The notes: generated by a model from the letters alone, not told the origin. 64,000 nucleotides of DNA from Apodemus sylvaticus (GCF_947179515.1 NC_067477.1:77164644-77228643); one strand, 5' to 3'. Positions 35,401 to 47,643 are shown, counted from the first letter of the stretch. Program-made: numbers and translations.

Positions 35401-36672
35401 GAAACCATAAAACCCTGCTTTCCAGAGATTCTAATCTTTATTGCACATGAGCTTGCCTGGCTCCTCACTCTTTAGAGCTTTGCATTGTGCGTGAATTGTG
35501 CGTCTCTACACTGGGAAGTGCTGCCTTGGCAGTTGATTTTTCTTTGCAGTGCCCTAACTTTCTGAAGGGATTGGGTTACAACTCCTTCATGCTATAGTTT
35601 ATTTTCTCTATGCTTCGCCTGTTCCTTTCATCTCTTTTTCCCCCTTCCACATTAATATTTAAAGACTGTACTAGTGTCAAACATTCATGTAGATACAACT
35701 TAAATGCAAAGTGAATAAGGTTACAGAATAAGTCCATGCCCAATTTAATTACAGCATTTTGATTAACACAGATTGTAAGTAGTTTGAACTAAGAATTTTA
35801 AGTTGCTCGGCTTGAATAATACAAAGACTAAGTAGAGATTCAGGATAACTTTGACTCAGAAACTGCCAGAAAACACTCTGATTAACCAATTTAGATGTAC
35901 TATCTAATTAAGGACCTAAATATCTTTGGGATCACAGAAATTCATGTTTATTGATAAGATAAAATATTTATTACTCAGCGAGCTGAATTAGCAAAAAGTG
36001 AAACTCTAATCAGTTGCTAAGTTCCAGAAAAAAAAAAAAGAATAAGGTTGGTTCAAGTTGAGTATATGATACTTATGAGCAGAGCTGGATTATTTATTCA
36101 GAAGTCACACTGCTAGAAAACTATATTCTTTAAAACTTGTGTTGATGAAGTCTGTGACCAAATTTCTAAACTGGTTCAATGGATAATGACTGTGCATGGC
36201 AGTCTCTAATTGAGAATAATGACTAGGCAAAGAGGAGCAGGCACAGAGAAGAGATCTTAAAACTCCAAGGACAAGGGCGAAGGACCCTGTGACTTTCACA
36301 CTCATTAAATATATTTAGCAGAGAAAATGTTTACTTGTTTTCTTTTTTGTGACTCTAAGCTTTTTTTTAATTTTAAAATAACAACTATACAAATTGCAAA
36401 TATAAGGGAATGGAGAAACACCTCAAGCATCTCTAAGGTACTTCCAAGATTCTGCAACCCGAGCATTCAGAGAAAGCAAAGAGTGAGCTTCCCAATCCAG
36501 AAGCCAACAGCAATGTAGAGGTGACTGATACCTCATTATTAGGTTTAGTTCTTAAATGATTCCTTGAGGCATTTCCACAGGAGAAAAAAGCAGGCTTAAA
36601 TTCTGTGAAGTTTGAATGCAAGAAGTAAATTAATTGCTGTTCTAAGAGATGTTCTTCACTTTGAAAATGTTT

Positions 36673-36678
<6 letters not shown>
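32419..36678. other. Largely repeat-poor non-coding block
   Basis: 4.2 kb in which I recognise only the small L1-like 3' end at 33285-33410. The rest has ordinary mixed composition without coding signals. An A run lies at 36030-36039. Confidence 0.55.
33285..33410 (+). mobile_element. Old L1 3'-terminal remnant
   Basis: A GGAAGGGGGCATGGTAGG purine-rich stretch is followed by GATATAATCATATTCCATTGTG, TATACAATTTTCAAAAATG and an A tail. This order resembles the extreme 3' end of old rodent L1 families. It is short and diverged. Confidence 0.4.

Positions 36679-36716
<38 letters not shown>
36679..36716. repeat. (TA)n microsatellite
   Basis: Perfect TA repeat of about 38 bases. Confidence 0.95.
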
Positions 36717-36719
<3 letters not shown>

Positions 36720-37252
36720 TTAATACATCAATCATAACCTCTGATTAAATGAAATGGCAAGAAAGGGGAGTCTCAATCAAAACAAGCTTACATTTCATTG
36801 CTTTTTCAAGGTCAGTGTCTTACCAGATGAGATTGACCAAATAACACCATCTAACTGTTGGCAATTTTATTCAAATAATAATTTAAAAATTGAAACACAC
36901 ACACACACAAGCTCCAGTCTAACAATCAAAAGTAAAGTCTTACACTTTGTTTAGACAAGCCTTCTGCTTTGATTTATACAGTCATTCTGATATCTATTTT
37001 ATTTCAGAGTAAAACAGTGTGTGGGTATGTGGAGGAGGGCTGTGGATGGGTGTGATTTTCTAGATTGCTCTTCAACAATTGATGTAGTCTCTCATTGGAT
37101 CCAGAGCTTGCTAATTATAGTTGGTTTTGACAGCTAGACTACCCCTGGATTCCCCAGTTCTTATTTCCCAAGTTTCACAGGTAGCTGTCACACTTATTAT
37201 TCTTGTACATGAATGCTATGGACCTGAACTGTGATCCTCACAATTGCATGCT
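36717..37252. other. Non-coding, no recognised element
   Basis: Nothing recognised apart from a short CA run near 36896-36909. Confidence 0.5.
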
Positions 37253-37712
37253 AAGCCAGATACTTGTACCCAAGCAATGGAGAGAAGCAGCTGACCCCTG
37301 TAGTTGAATTAGGGGAAAGCTGGAAGATGCTGAGGAAGAGGGCAACCCTGTAGGAGGACCAGCAGTCTCAATTTATTTGGGCCCCTGAGATCTCTCAGAC
37401 ATTGGACCACCAACCAGTCAGCATACACCAGCTGATATGAGGCTCCCAGTACATATCCAGCAGAGGACTGCCGGGTCTGGGTTCAGTCAGAGGAGATGCA
37501 CCTAATCCTCAAGAGACTTGGGGGCCCAGGAAGCTTAGAGATCTGGTGGGATGGGGGTGGAGAATGTGGGTGAGGATATTTTTATGGCGACAGGGGAGCA
37601 GAGATGAGGTATGGAATGTGGAACAGTTGGAGGGTGGACTGGGAGGGGAATAAAATATGGGGTTTAAAATATAGACATAAATTAAGAAATAATACATAAA
37701 TAAATAAATATC
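37253..37712 (+). mobile_element. Lx-type L1 3' UTR, 5'-truncated
   Basis: Sense Lx 3' UTR: AAGCAGCTGACCCCTGTAG, CTGTAGGAGGACCAGCAGTC, TTGGACCACCAACCAGTCAGC, ACACCAGCTGATATGAGG and CTTGGGGGCCCAGGAAGC in the expected order, ending in GGGAGGGGAATAAAATATGG and AT-rich tail sequence. It contains no ORF2 and shares its order with 48000-48390. Confidence 0.85.
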
Positions 37713-38189
37713 AAAAAAGAGAAGAAAACTCTGGAAAAAAGAGTAGAATGGAAAGGGGAGAGGAGAGTACAAGATCTTGCTTAGCCTGGTAATGTTCTGA
37801 TTTTCATTTACTCTTTACACTAATATTTAGTCGTAAGAAAATAGCTCCTAACAGTTCAGAAGAGGGATCTTGAATCATTAAAATTAATAAAAGGTAGATT
37901 ATCAAAATGCCTCATTTATTTATTTACTTTCTTAAATTTGTGACACTCCATGCCTACATAGAATTGTTTATACCAAAAAAAAAAAAAATAAATCATCAGA
38001 CTACTATCGTTAGAGCAGCAAGTTCTCTTGTTGTCTTCCTGAAATGGCACTGGAGATGCTTAACTCAGAAGCTTAACTGCTTTGCTTATGTTTTAAAACT
38101 CTTTTAACTGCAATTCCTGCACATAGAGAAAACAGAGATTTGTTCATGTCTCTGTTTGTATATATTATGAAAATCCTTTATACATTTCC
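37713..38189. other. Non-coding, no recognised element
   Basis: AT-rich with an A run near 37977-37988. Nothing else recognised. Confidence 0.5.
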
Positions 38190-38330
38190 ATACTTAATTT
38201 ATGCTTATGCTTGTAACTCCAACACATGTGAGGCTGAAGCAGGAAGGTGGAAATATGAGCATGATGGAAGCCTTGTCTGTATACTGAGTATCAATCTAGT
38301 TTTGGCTACAAAGGGTATGTATATTTCTAG
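38190..38330 (+). repeat. Decayed B1-like SINE
   Basis: TGCTTGTAACTCCAACACATG, then GAGGCTGAAGCAGGAAGG and GAGCATGATGGAAGCCTTGTC follow the B1 order with heavy divergence. The right part is unclear. Confidence 0.45.
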
Positions 38331-39288
38331 GGGGACCTCATAGAACTTTGAAGTGTCATAGAAAGCACCTGACATAGGGCTGCTTGTCTCAGTATTTCCA
38401 GCAACACCCGTGCTCTCTAGGACCAGGAGTGAAATACAGCCGCTCTTTAAGGGAAAAAGTGCCTGCTGTCCACCTGAACATTAAGGTTTAAATATGGCTC
38501 TAGGTTTGGGTTTCTTTTGCTTGTATGCGAATGTCCTGAAGCAACTAAACACTTGAATGTCACTACAAATATCTCCTTACCTGTAAATAAGAATTATGAT
38601 ATTTTGCAATCCCAGCATTGTTAAAAGAGCAATGGTGTGCCAATTAAATACTTCATAAATTATGACATGTTATATGACAATATTTGTTACTAATGTCTCA
38701 TTTCAGTAACCTCTTTCACTTTAGTACAATAGCAGTAGTTTGTGGAAACCCAATTTCCCTTGCAGAATAAAATCTTGATTATAAGCATACCACTTTTTAA
38801 ATTGCAGTGACAGAACTCAGGAGAAATATGAACAATAAGTGATTGGAAAAGACTAAAGTCTTAATTACTAAAACTCAAAATCAAATGCCAATATTACTAA
38901 ACCTGCTATATGGGATGCCTTTTGAAGTTCAAAGCACTGAGAGTGAGGCCAGCACTACATTGTGGTCTGGAAAGAATAGATATTAGTGAAAGGTTCTTAT
39001 AAATCTGTATAGTCATCTGTACTAAGAGTCATAAAAGTCTTCAGTGTAGACTTGATATACTTACTTCAAGTTTGAAAATAGATTAAAATCTATTTTTAAG
39101 TCCATGGAATGTTAATCTAAAATAGTTTATGTATAAAGTGTCTATTAGAGAATTAGTGTCATAATGTGCTTTCAATGCTGCCATGAATAGATTATGAGAG
39201 CTAGTAAGTAAGAAACGGTTCATAACAGTATGGAAGAAGCAATAATATCTTCAGCAGAGCTCTACCCTTGGATTTTCAGTTCAATGAG
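38331..39288. other. Non-coding, no recognised element
   Basis: Nothing recognised. Confidence 0.5.
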
Positions 39289-39912
39289 TGTACTAGGGTT
39301 CTCTAGAGTCACAAAACTTACGGAATGCATCTCTCTCATATGTTATCAGTTCTGATAGAAGCAAATAAAAGATTCTATGCATTTCCAGCTCTATTATAAT
39401 GTGTGATGAGAAGACTGACAGAGAAAGCAAAAATTGACTATGTGATTACATGCACTGCTTTACTGGAATGACTTAAAGGCTTCGGTCCAACTAATCCAAC
39501 AATCCCAGTTATGAATGAACAGTCCAAGAATCTGGTAGTTGCTCAGTCCCACAAAGCTGAGTGTCTCAGTTGGTTTTCTATGTAAGTTGAAATCTCACAT
39601 AAGTTTACTCCAACGGATGTGCTGGCAAAGTAAGTGCAAGCAGTCAAAGAGTTAACAACACCATTCTTCTTATATTGTCCTCACAAAATCCTCCAGGAGA
39701 AGTTCTGCTCCAGATTAAAGGTGGGCCTTCAGATCTGAATTAAAGCATGTATTGATATGGATCAAAAGTGTATGGGTCACCTCACCTCAAGATCTAGATT
39801 AAAAAACTTGTGTCTTCTTGTCTTAAGATCCAGATTACTGATTAGCCCTCCATTTCTGTACTACATGTTATTCCAGATATAGTCAAGTTGACCACCAAGA
39901 ATAGCCATCACA
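39289..39912 (-). mobile_element. Solo LTR (MaLR/ERVL-like) with an internal insertion
   Basis: The plus strand starts TGTACTAGGGTTCTCTAGAG and ends AATAGCCATCACA, so the minus-strand LTR runs TGTGATGG...TACA. Recognisable internal blocks of a common rodent LTR are present in order: AGTCAAGTTGACCACCAAG (39880s), AGATCTAGATT (39790s), TTATATTGTCC (39672, a TATA-like antisense) and GTTGCTCAGTCCCACAAAG (39537). About 110 bases at 39342-39455 do not belong to the LTR and interrupt it. The 5-base flanks ATGAG and GTAAG agree only if two transitions have occurred. Confidence 0.6.
39342..39448 (+). repeat. Unidentified ~105 bp repeat, copy 1
   Basis: Shares AGAAGCnAATAAAnGATT, TTTATTATAATGTGTnATG-like and GAnAAAGnAAAAA...TGATTA blocks with 40084-40192. 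It lies inside the LTR at 39289-39912. Family unknown. Confidence 0.6.
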
Positions 39913-40083
39913 GTAAGCAAAAACAAAAAGATATACAGAAGAATGAACTTTGTAAAACAAGGAGTCCTTAGGAGCAGTAGAACATCAAAGGTTCGCAATA
40001 TACACTTTCAGAAATTTATCTTAATCAGAGATTCACAGACAGATAACTTACATTTCATGATTAAAGAAAGAAACCACCTAAGT
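39913..40083. other. Non-coding spacer
   Basis: Nothing recognised. Confidence 0.5.
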
Positions 40084-40192
40084 TGTTAGGTGTACTAGAA
40101 GCTAATAAAGGATTATATACATTTATGAGCTTTATTATAATGTGTAATGGCAGTATTGATAAAGAAAGTAAAAAAAATTAACTATATGATTA
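40084..40192 (+). repeat. Unidentified ~105 bp repeat, copy 2
   Basis: Direct repeat of 39342-39448, by eye about three quarters identical over its core. It is located in otherwise unremarkable AT-rich DNA 170 bases beyond the LTR. Confidence 0.6.
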
Positions 40193-41574
40193 GATAATAT
40201 AAAAATTTGGGAAAAACATAAAAATCACTATAAAAATTTAATTAAGCAATGGATCCAATAAAATATACAAACTCTTAATTGCATTATTAGCTAGTAAATT
40301 ACTTAAATACTATCAGGAGATTTTATTTTTATATTTAATATTTCTGCTCCTAAATGGCTGTCATTGGACTGATCGGAAGAGTCACTGTCCCACTGTAAGT
40401 GCATGAAACTCCTAGACAACCAGAGCTACTGACCTCTGAATTTATGTCTTAAAGAGTAGAACGAAATGCAGCTATTTTGTAGGTATGCATAGGAAAGCAT
40501 GCTGTGGTTTTCTCTTTTGCAAAAGAGATAAGAAGACAATTCAAAGACTGAAAAGTAGGGGGTCAACCAAAGGATAAATTTTTTTCTTACCTCGTGTGAA
40601 TTTTTGGCAAGAAAAACAGAAAGAGGGGCCATAAAAGGACATTTAAAGAATGGCTAGTATAGATAATGCCCATCTCTAGCAGAAATTAATTTGATAAATC
40701 AAAAAGTTACAAGATGTCAATATTAGAAAATCTGAAAATATCTGAAATTCTTATTTGAACAAAAGCTAGTTAAGGATTTAGATTTTGTGTTGATTTTTAC
40801 TGTATTTGACTGTGTTTTTTCATAACCCAGTAATTTTCTTTGTGGACTAATATGTCAATGTAAGGTTTGGCAATTTGTAAAAACAAGGTTTTTTTTTCCT
40901 AATCAAATCAAAAAGCCCCCACAGGAGTCATTGTAGTCTATTGGTTTAAATATGTTTTCAATCATCTGCTTCTTTAAAAGGTTTATTATTTACTAACAGG
41001 TATTAATGGTTTCATCAAATTTAATTTAGTTCATCTAGTCATTATGTATTTAGGGATTGTCCTGAATTTCAAAATATCCCTTGGGGATTCTGTACAAAAT
41101 ACCAAGAGTGAGGAAGATTGCTTAAAATTCCTGTATATGGGATAAGACGCACCTTTGCTCCCTAGGGAAGATCAGCAATGTGATTCTTGGTCCAGTATTA
41201 CTCAAGCAAAACCAACAGATTCTTGGTATAGATGACTGGGCAGCACTGGCAGGAGTCTTCTCTAAGTAAACAGTGAACAATGCTCTTGCTCATTAATGGG
41301 GCTGTAAGTAAGCACAGGGGTGCACAGTTTCCTCTATTAGACTTCCTACCAGGTGCCTAACAAAGAGCTTACAAAGCACCATATTCTGGGGACCCTACAA
41401 CTAGGAGGAGCTAGGATCTGGTGATCCCTATGCCCCCTGACTTTAATCTAAGATTAAACTCCATTTTTCATCTTCCATTTTAAGATAAAACCAAAAGATA
41501 AACTCTGATTTTTAAAAAGAAATATGTATTGCTAATTGAATTGAATTATATTTTTTGCCAAAGTTTTATTTCTC
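40193..41574. other. Non-coding, no recognised element
   Basis: Nothing recognised in 1.4 kb. The stretch 41140-41460 has higher GC than its surroundings but no features I can name. Confidence 0.5.
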
Positions 41575-41722
41575 TCTCTCTGTGTGTGTGATGTGTGGTT
41601 TTCAGAGGACAAACATTAGCATTCAATTCATTCTTTCAACCATCTTGGTTCTGGGGATTTAACTCAGGTCATCAAACTAGTTTAAAAATAACTTTCACTC
41701 ATTGAGCCAACTCACAAGCCCT
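41575..41722 (-). repeat. Old B3/B2 SINE
   Basis: Antisense order: TGTGTGTG tail side, TTTTCAGAGGACAAACATTAG, TTGGTTCTGGGGATTTAACTC, AGGTCATC, then TCATTGAGCCAACTCACAAGCCC, the antisense of the tRNA-like head. It is diverged. Confidence 0.7.
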
Positions 41723-42500
41723 AATTTTTTTCTTATGTCAATAAAAAAGACTGTTTGGTAAAGAAATTATTGCATTGGATATGTTTTTATATATGTGCCC
41801 ATCTCAATACAAGGTGCCATTAAACACAAACTCAGAGAAATGATTATGAATGCATATTAAAGAGAAAGATGCCTCTAAAAGACTAAACAGGCATTAAATG
41901 ACACCCGTATTCAGGGTGCTTGTCACTCAGTTAACTAACTAATGTTGCTTACTGGAATCTTCCATGAAAGACAGGTCAGGATAGGAATGCTTGAAAAGTC
42001 TCTGTGTCCAGTATCATGACAGTCTTCCTTAACAGAAATAGATGTTTTCCTACTATTTGCTAGACTTAAAATATTCTCACTGGAGCTGAAGAAGGAAATA
42101 GCAAGATCAGAGATCTTAACCATCAACCTGAAGCTTGGTAAAGAGGCATTAGCTGGTGAAGGAAGTCAATAGCAGGAATGCCTTGAAGCAGGGAGCCTTA
42201 ATCAAAACCAAGGTGACCAGAAGCTGTTTGCACAGATACTGAAGCTTGCCAGGGGAGGCATGGGTGCACAGACTGTTCAGGTCCTGAGAGAGCTTCTCTA
42301 AGCCACCCAACCTGCCTTTAAAGCCATACTTTAAATAAAAACCTCAAGGAGTTATGAATGAGTTTCTTGAAAAAAGACAGATGCTTAATTTTCTGTAGTC
42401 TTCATTTTTCTTTTGTCCCAGACAATTTCAGATACCATTCCCAGATTTTTCTCTCTATGTGCAAAAACTAAGGCTTTGTGCACTCTGTTACTATGGAAAC

Positions 42501-42502
<2 letters not shown>
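41723..42502. other. Non-coding, no recognised element
   Basis: Nothing recognised. Confidence 0.5.

Positions 42503-42574
<72 letters not shown>
42503..42574. repeat. (GA)n microsatellite, long and perfect
   Basis: About 36 uninterrupted GA units. Confidence 0.97.
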
Positions 42575-42577
<3 letters not shown>

Positions 42578-44752
42578 TTTATGTATTTCAAAAGCTGTCA
42601 GCCCATATACTGTGGATTGTGACAACTAAACCTGAGCAGGAACAATTCTTCCTCTAGTCCTCATGCCTGACACCACAACATTTATTTCTTATACACATGT
42701 GATTCACTTAGGAATATTAAGGATCTACTTATGTAGCTTTCTAGCCATCCATTTTATACTTAATGTTGTGTCCAGATGAGAGAGCAGCATTGGTGACACA
42801 GTTAAAAAATGTTCTTAATAAGCACTTATTAAATCAAAATGAAAACAGAGTTAGCAGGCATCACAACTCAATCTATTCCACAAATAAAAAAAGATTGAAA
42901 CTCTATTAATTTCAAAACAGATCTGAATGTTGCCTGACTTATATTTCATAGAAATGTAATGTCTGCTATACCCTCTTCAGCTCTCTAATAAAAGAGCTAT
43001 TTTGAAATTACAAAATACACTGTGTTCTCCCCCAGAGAACTTGATTCAATAGCTTATTGATTTTTCCTGGCATCCTTAGTCTGGTGTGAAGGGGCTTTTA
43101 GGCTCCTGAACCTGGAAGGAGAGAGATTGTTTGTAATTGCCTTGGATTCTGCACAGCAGCGCTCCCTCCCACACCCACAACCCAGTGTCTTGATTATAGT
43201 CCAGCCCATTAAGTGCTTGCCTTCCTACGATTCTCAGTTGCTTTCCAACATTTCCCAATATTTTCAAGAAAATGACTGCCATTGTGAGGTCATTTTCATC
43301 AAGTTTAAATGATGCAGTTAAGTGGACCAGGAAAAATGAATCAGGACTTCAACCTTCAAATCTAGAGTACTCTTCAGTAGTTAAAGTATCTACTAGGTTC
43401 TCTGCTTATAATACCTGCTTCCCTGATCTTTACATGATGTACTTGAGCCTGAAACCAGGCTCTCATTCCAAATGTTTGTGTCTCTCTGTTCATGAGTACA
43501 CATGAACTGTCATTGACCTGTGAATAAAAGGATAAGGGACAGACAAATACGAAAATAATGAAGAGCTGCTGTGGTACTCGGTTTAAACTCTTATTTCTCT
43601 TCTCTTTCCTTCATTTTACCCCATTCACAAAAACAAAATCCTTTTATTATAGAAAGAAGGAAGAAAAGATCATTTTATATTAGACCAGCTTTCTCTAAGT
43701 GTGAAGCAATTTACCCAGTTTTTTTAAAAGTAGTCACAGAAAAAGAAAAGTTATCCTAATCAATAAAAGTAAAGAAAGTTAAATGTTAGAAAAAATAGTC
43801 ACAGAAGAATTAGGACCATCCAATTTTAATTATTCTGTAATTTCTGATAAATGAAAAAATAGAACTTCCTTTCTCCCAGTGAACCCACAGCATTGAATTG
43901 CCCTTCTCTCACAAACATTTACCCTGACTTGGTAATGTTAAACTTAAATCTCCTCTTAAATTTATAGGAGTAAACAAACCCAAAGAAACCCATCAATTGA
44001 GCTCACCAAAGCAATTGACAATGTCTGATACAGTCATTAAGTGTAGTAGAAAAGTCTTGCTAATTTTAGTTTTCCTTACATATATCATATGTGACCCTTA
44101 TAGTCTGGTAGAAATTTTGTAAAGTGTCAGTGGGTTCTCTTATCAGTGGCCTTATTCTCTGTTTAGATGTTTGCCATTAGTTGCAAAAGAATATTAAGGG
44201 GACATTCATCAAACTTCCAGATTATGTGTGCCCAGAAGATTTGAATATTTATTGAATAGTAAAATCAAAAACTCCTGTGCCCACAAATATAAGACAATAG
44301 TCAGAGACATTGAAACTAAATTTTACAGATATAGAAATACCTAATTTTAGTTTAGAAAAACTTAGAAATAGTTGTAAAATAACAACTTGGATAGTTGTGA
44401 ATGTTATTTTTATAGATTTTTTGTAGCAATAACATCAATAAGAATCTGCCATGTATTTCATTTTATGAAAGATCATACATGGCCTTGAGCATCATTCTCA
44501 AACTGTAATTATAAGACTGCAAATAACAAAGGTGCTTGATCAGAGAGCCTTAAACACTCACACCTATTTTATCTTAAAAATAACATGTTTTTCTTGAGAC
44601 AGCATCTAATGGGGAAGAAACAGAGAAGAGAGAGTTTATTACATAAAATTGAGAAAAATCTCTTAGAACTATTAGATTTGTATCTCAGCAGAGTGCCAAT
44701 AGTTTGAATAGCATATCTAGAGTACAAAATCATGTTTATAAAGATCAATGTC
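42575..44752. other. Non-coding, no recognised element
   Basis: 2.2 kb without a recognised repeat or exon. Open frames are at most about 77 codons. Confidence 0.55.
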
Positions 44753-45118
44753 TGTCTTGGTTATGGCTTCTCTTGCTGTGAAGAGATACCATGACCAGTA
44801 CAATTTTTATTAGAAAACATTTCATTTAGGCTGGCTTATATTTCAGAGGTTTAGTCCACTATCATCATGGTGGAAATCGTCATGGCACACAGGCAGACAT
44901 GATCCTGGAGAAGTAGCTGTAAGTTCTACATAAGGACTGGCAGGCAGTAGAAAGAAAATGAGACATTGGTCCTGGCTTTAGAATATGAGACCTCAAATCT
45001 CACTCAACAGTGGCATACTTCCTCCAACAAAGCCATATCTACTTCAAAAATGTCATATCTCCTAATAGGGTCACTCTTTATGAGCCTATGGTGAACATTT
45101 TTTATTCAAACCATTACA
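44753..45118 (-). mobile_element. Solo LTR, ERVL-MaLR (MT/ORR1-like)
   Basis: 366 bp with plus-strand ends TGTCTTGG and CCATTACA, so on the minus strand it is TGTAATGG...AAGACA. The internal order agrees with MT/ORR1-type LTRs: TTGCTGTGAAGAGATACCATG near the 3' end, a polypyrimidine/TTTATTAG region, CACTATCATCATGGTGG, CAGGCAGACATG, and CTTCCTCCAACAAAGCCAT near the 5' end. The 5-base flanks ATGTC and GTATC differ by two transitions. Confidence 0.68.
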
Positions 45119-45121
45119 GTA

Positions 45122-45275
45122 TCTCAGGGCTGAAGAGATTTGTCAATGCCTAGGAACAGCAGATGCTCCTCTAGTGTTCTTTCCAGGTTCAAGTCCTAGT
45201 ACTGACATGGTCCTGTTTTACTTCCACAGATACTGTATGTTTTTGCATGAGGGCATGCAGGCAAAACCTATCCTT
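45122..45275 (+). repeat. B3 SINE
   Basis: Tracks the B3 order: CAGGGCTGAAGAGATTTGTC (A-box region), GATGCTCCTCTAGTGTTC, AGGTTCAAGTCCTAGTACTG (B-box), and CATGAGGGCATGCAGGCAAAAC near the end. Old but recognisable. It directly abuts the LTR on its left. Confidence 0.75.
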
Positions 45276-45299
45276 TTTAAAATGAGGTACTTATTGTGG

Positions 45300-45516
45300 A
45301 TAATAGAGGGAGGTTAATAAAGAAGGAGAGGGATAGAAGGAGTGAGGGGGACAAATAACACTAAAGATGCTTAATGAAGTCGTAAGAAATCATATTGTTC
45401 TATACATACATATAAACTACATGCCATGTATGATGATATTCATGTGTATGCACACATATACACATACATATATGTATGTATGTATGTTTCTATATACATA
45501 TATATATATATACATA

Positions 45517-45577
<61 letters not shown>

Positions 45578-45830
45578 TTATTAAATGAAGTCATGCCATT
45601 TGAGGCTTTCATATTCTCACCAAGAGCCATATACCATCTAACAAAATACTACAGTACTAGATATGAAAAAGATCCTTCTGAGTTATTCATTGGGGGAGCA
45701 AAAGAGACTTTCCAAAAACATAGGCTATTGTTACTGAATCCCAGATGTTAAATGCAAGTTCCTATTAATAATTACACCACTGCAGACATTGTGTCTTTTG
45801 TGGGGAGCAGCTTTTATAATACTGGAAGAT
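45300..45830 (+). mobile_element. Ancient L1 3'-end remnant
   Basis: AGAAGGAGAGGGATAGAAGG, GTGAGGGGGACAAATAACAC, GAAGTCGTAAGAAATCATATTG, then after the AT repeat AATGAAGTCATGCCATTTGAGG and GAGTTATTCATTGG, in the order of an old rodent L1 3' UTR. It is very diverged, and the right boundary is a guess. Confidence 0.4.
45451..45577. repeat. Compound (TA)n/(TATG)n/(GA)n repeat
   Basis: Mixed ATAC/ATGT/TA tract ending in a perfect GA run of about 23 bases at 45555-45577. Confidence 0.95.
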
Positions 45831-45877
45831 TTAATGTAAGCAACCAAGGGAAGAAAATGCTCAATAGTCCTACTCTT

Positions 45878-46193
45878 TGCCTTACTTTTCTATTGCTGTG
45901 ATAAAACACCATAATGAAAGCCACTTAAGAAAAAAAGTGTTCAATTCATGCTACATTTTTAGAGGTTAAAGTCCATAGCAGAAGGAACAATGCCCTAACA
46001 GCAGCAACAGCTGAGAGCTCCCACCTTAATCTGCAAGTTGGGGGCACTGAGGAAGATAGTATGATGAGTCATTTGGAATCTCACTCCTCAGTGACATACT
46101 TTCTTCTGGCATGTCCCAAACTTTTCTACCAATGTAGAAAAGTAATTCTAATACATTAGCCTATGGAAACCATTCTCATTTAAATCACCATAC
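45878..46193 (-). mobile_element. MaLR-like LTR remnant
   Basis: The plus strand starts TTTTCTATTGCTGTGATAAAACACC, typical of the antisense 3' end of ORR1/MT LTRs. It continues with CAGCAACAGCTGAGAGCTCCC and TCAGTGACATAC and ends near CCTATGGAAACCATTCTCATT, with an unclear 5' terminus. No TSD is seen. Confidence 0.6.
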
Positions 46194-46745
46194 CATTGCA
46201 AAATAGCACTAGTCAAAATGCCACGAACAACTGACTATAATGTTGTCCAGCCCCAATTGGTACACAACTCTTGAAACAAAGACAAAAGAACCATCAATGA
46301 TGAGGGGGAGGAAAGATTGGTATAACCAGAAGACGAAGGAGTCTTCATGCTTCTGGGTCGAAAGGAAAACTGTATTCATGCAATCTCAACAATATGACTG
46401 GCTTAAACAACATCGAAAAATTTACTGACCCAACAGACATGCCAGTATGGTTGAAAAAAATCACAGGGGGGCCTTACCCTAGATGAAGAGCAACAACTAA
46501 AATCTGCTGAGAAAGAGAGAAAATTAGTTTTCCCTAGAATGAATAGGCTAAATTGTTATCTATTTTTATGTGGTCAATTCTCCCATTGAGAAGCACTTGT
46601 ATGTGAAGCACAGGAGAGGTACATAAAGATAGAGAAAGACTGGAGGAAGGAGAGGGGGAAGGAGATGATGTGGATATTAACTTTTAAGATTTAGATATGT
46701 GTGTTTCATTTACAATATCCACAGCCCTATATTCTTACTTTTAAA
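46194..46745. other. Non-coding, no recognised element
   Basis: Nothing firmly recognised. A purine-rich stretch at 46630-46672 may be another old L1 end, but evidence is thin. Confidence 0.45.
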
Positions 46746-46760
46746 AATCACCAGAGGTAG

Positions 46761-46930
46761 CTGGGCGGTGGTGGCACACGCCTGTAATTCCAGCACTCTG
46801 GGAGGCAGAGGCAGGCAGATTTCTGAGTTCGAGGCCAGCCTGGTCTACAGAGTGAGTTCCAGGATAGCCAGAGCTATACAGAGAAACCCTGTCTCGAAAA
46901 AACCAAATCCAAAAAAAAAAAAAAAAAAAA
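46761..46930 (+). repeat. B1 SINE, young, with perfect TSD
   Basis: Near-consensus B1: GGTGGCACACGCCTGTAATTCC, GGAGGCAGAGGCAGGCAGAT, the intact Pol III B box in GAGTTCGAGGC (46825-46835), CTACAGAGTGAGTTCCAGG and GAGAAACCCTGTCTCG, then a long A tail. The 15-base target copies AAAATCACCAGAGGT at 46746-46760 and 46931-46945 are identical. Confidence 0.97.
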
Positions 46931-46956
46931 AAAATCACCAGAGGTGCTAAAGAACA

Positions 46957-46976
46957 TTTTTTTTTTTTTTTTTTTT
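46957..46976. repeat. Poly(T) run
   Basis: About 20 T residues just downstream of the B1. Confidence 0.9.
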
Positions 46977-47628
46977 GCGTATAGTATCATAACTAACTAT
47001 GAGAAATTAATGCTGAGAATTTAGGAAAATATTTCCCTCTAATTCATTTAAATTTATTCTACTATGTGTGTCTGGTGGTGAAGAATATACCTACAAGTCT
47101 ACTGATACCTTTGGCAGCTATGAAGATCCACCATAAGGACTACAATGTCCTTGTTTTATTTTATTTTTTTGCATTATCTTCAAAGCCAATGGGGAAATGA
47201 GAAGAACGTATATGTATTTTTATGGAAATGCTGTTAGGCCTTCATACCTGAAAGCCCATCAAGGGTCTACATACCCTGAAAAATCTCTCACATTCCTAAG
47301 AAGTCCAATGTTTATCATGGAAGCAATGTAGAATCCAATGGGTATGTTAATTACTGAAAAGAATAACTATGGTCATCTTGCAACTCAATTTTAAAGTTGC
47401 ACACAGTTATCATCAATTTCTAATCAAATATCACTAAGTTTTAGCCTATTATTAATTATATTTGTTTTACAAATGAGGGATACATGTGATATAAACACAG
47501 AATAAAATGCTTGCCCAATCTCACAAAATCAGTGAAGGCAGGGCCCATACTTTTTTTTCAAACCCTTTCCTAACTAAAGACAGACATGCTTTGGGATTAA
47601 CTCAAGATATCAAAGGTAAGTTAATATT
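46977..47628. other. Non-coding, no recognised element
   Basis: Nothing recognised. Confidence 0.5.
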
Positions 47629-47643
47629 AAGAATAGTGGCTGA

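Noticed and set aside
42385..42622. Frames with long Leu-Ser or Arg-Glu repeats
   Set aside because: They are translations of the GA microsatellite, not proteins.
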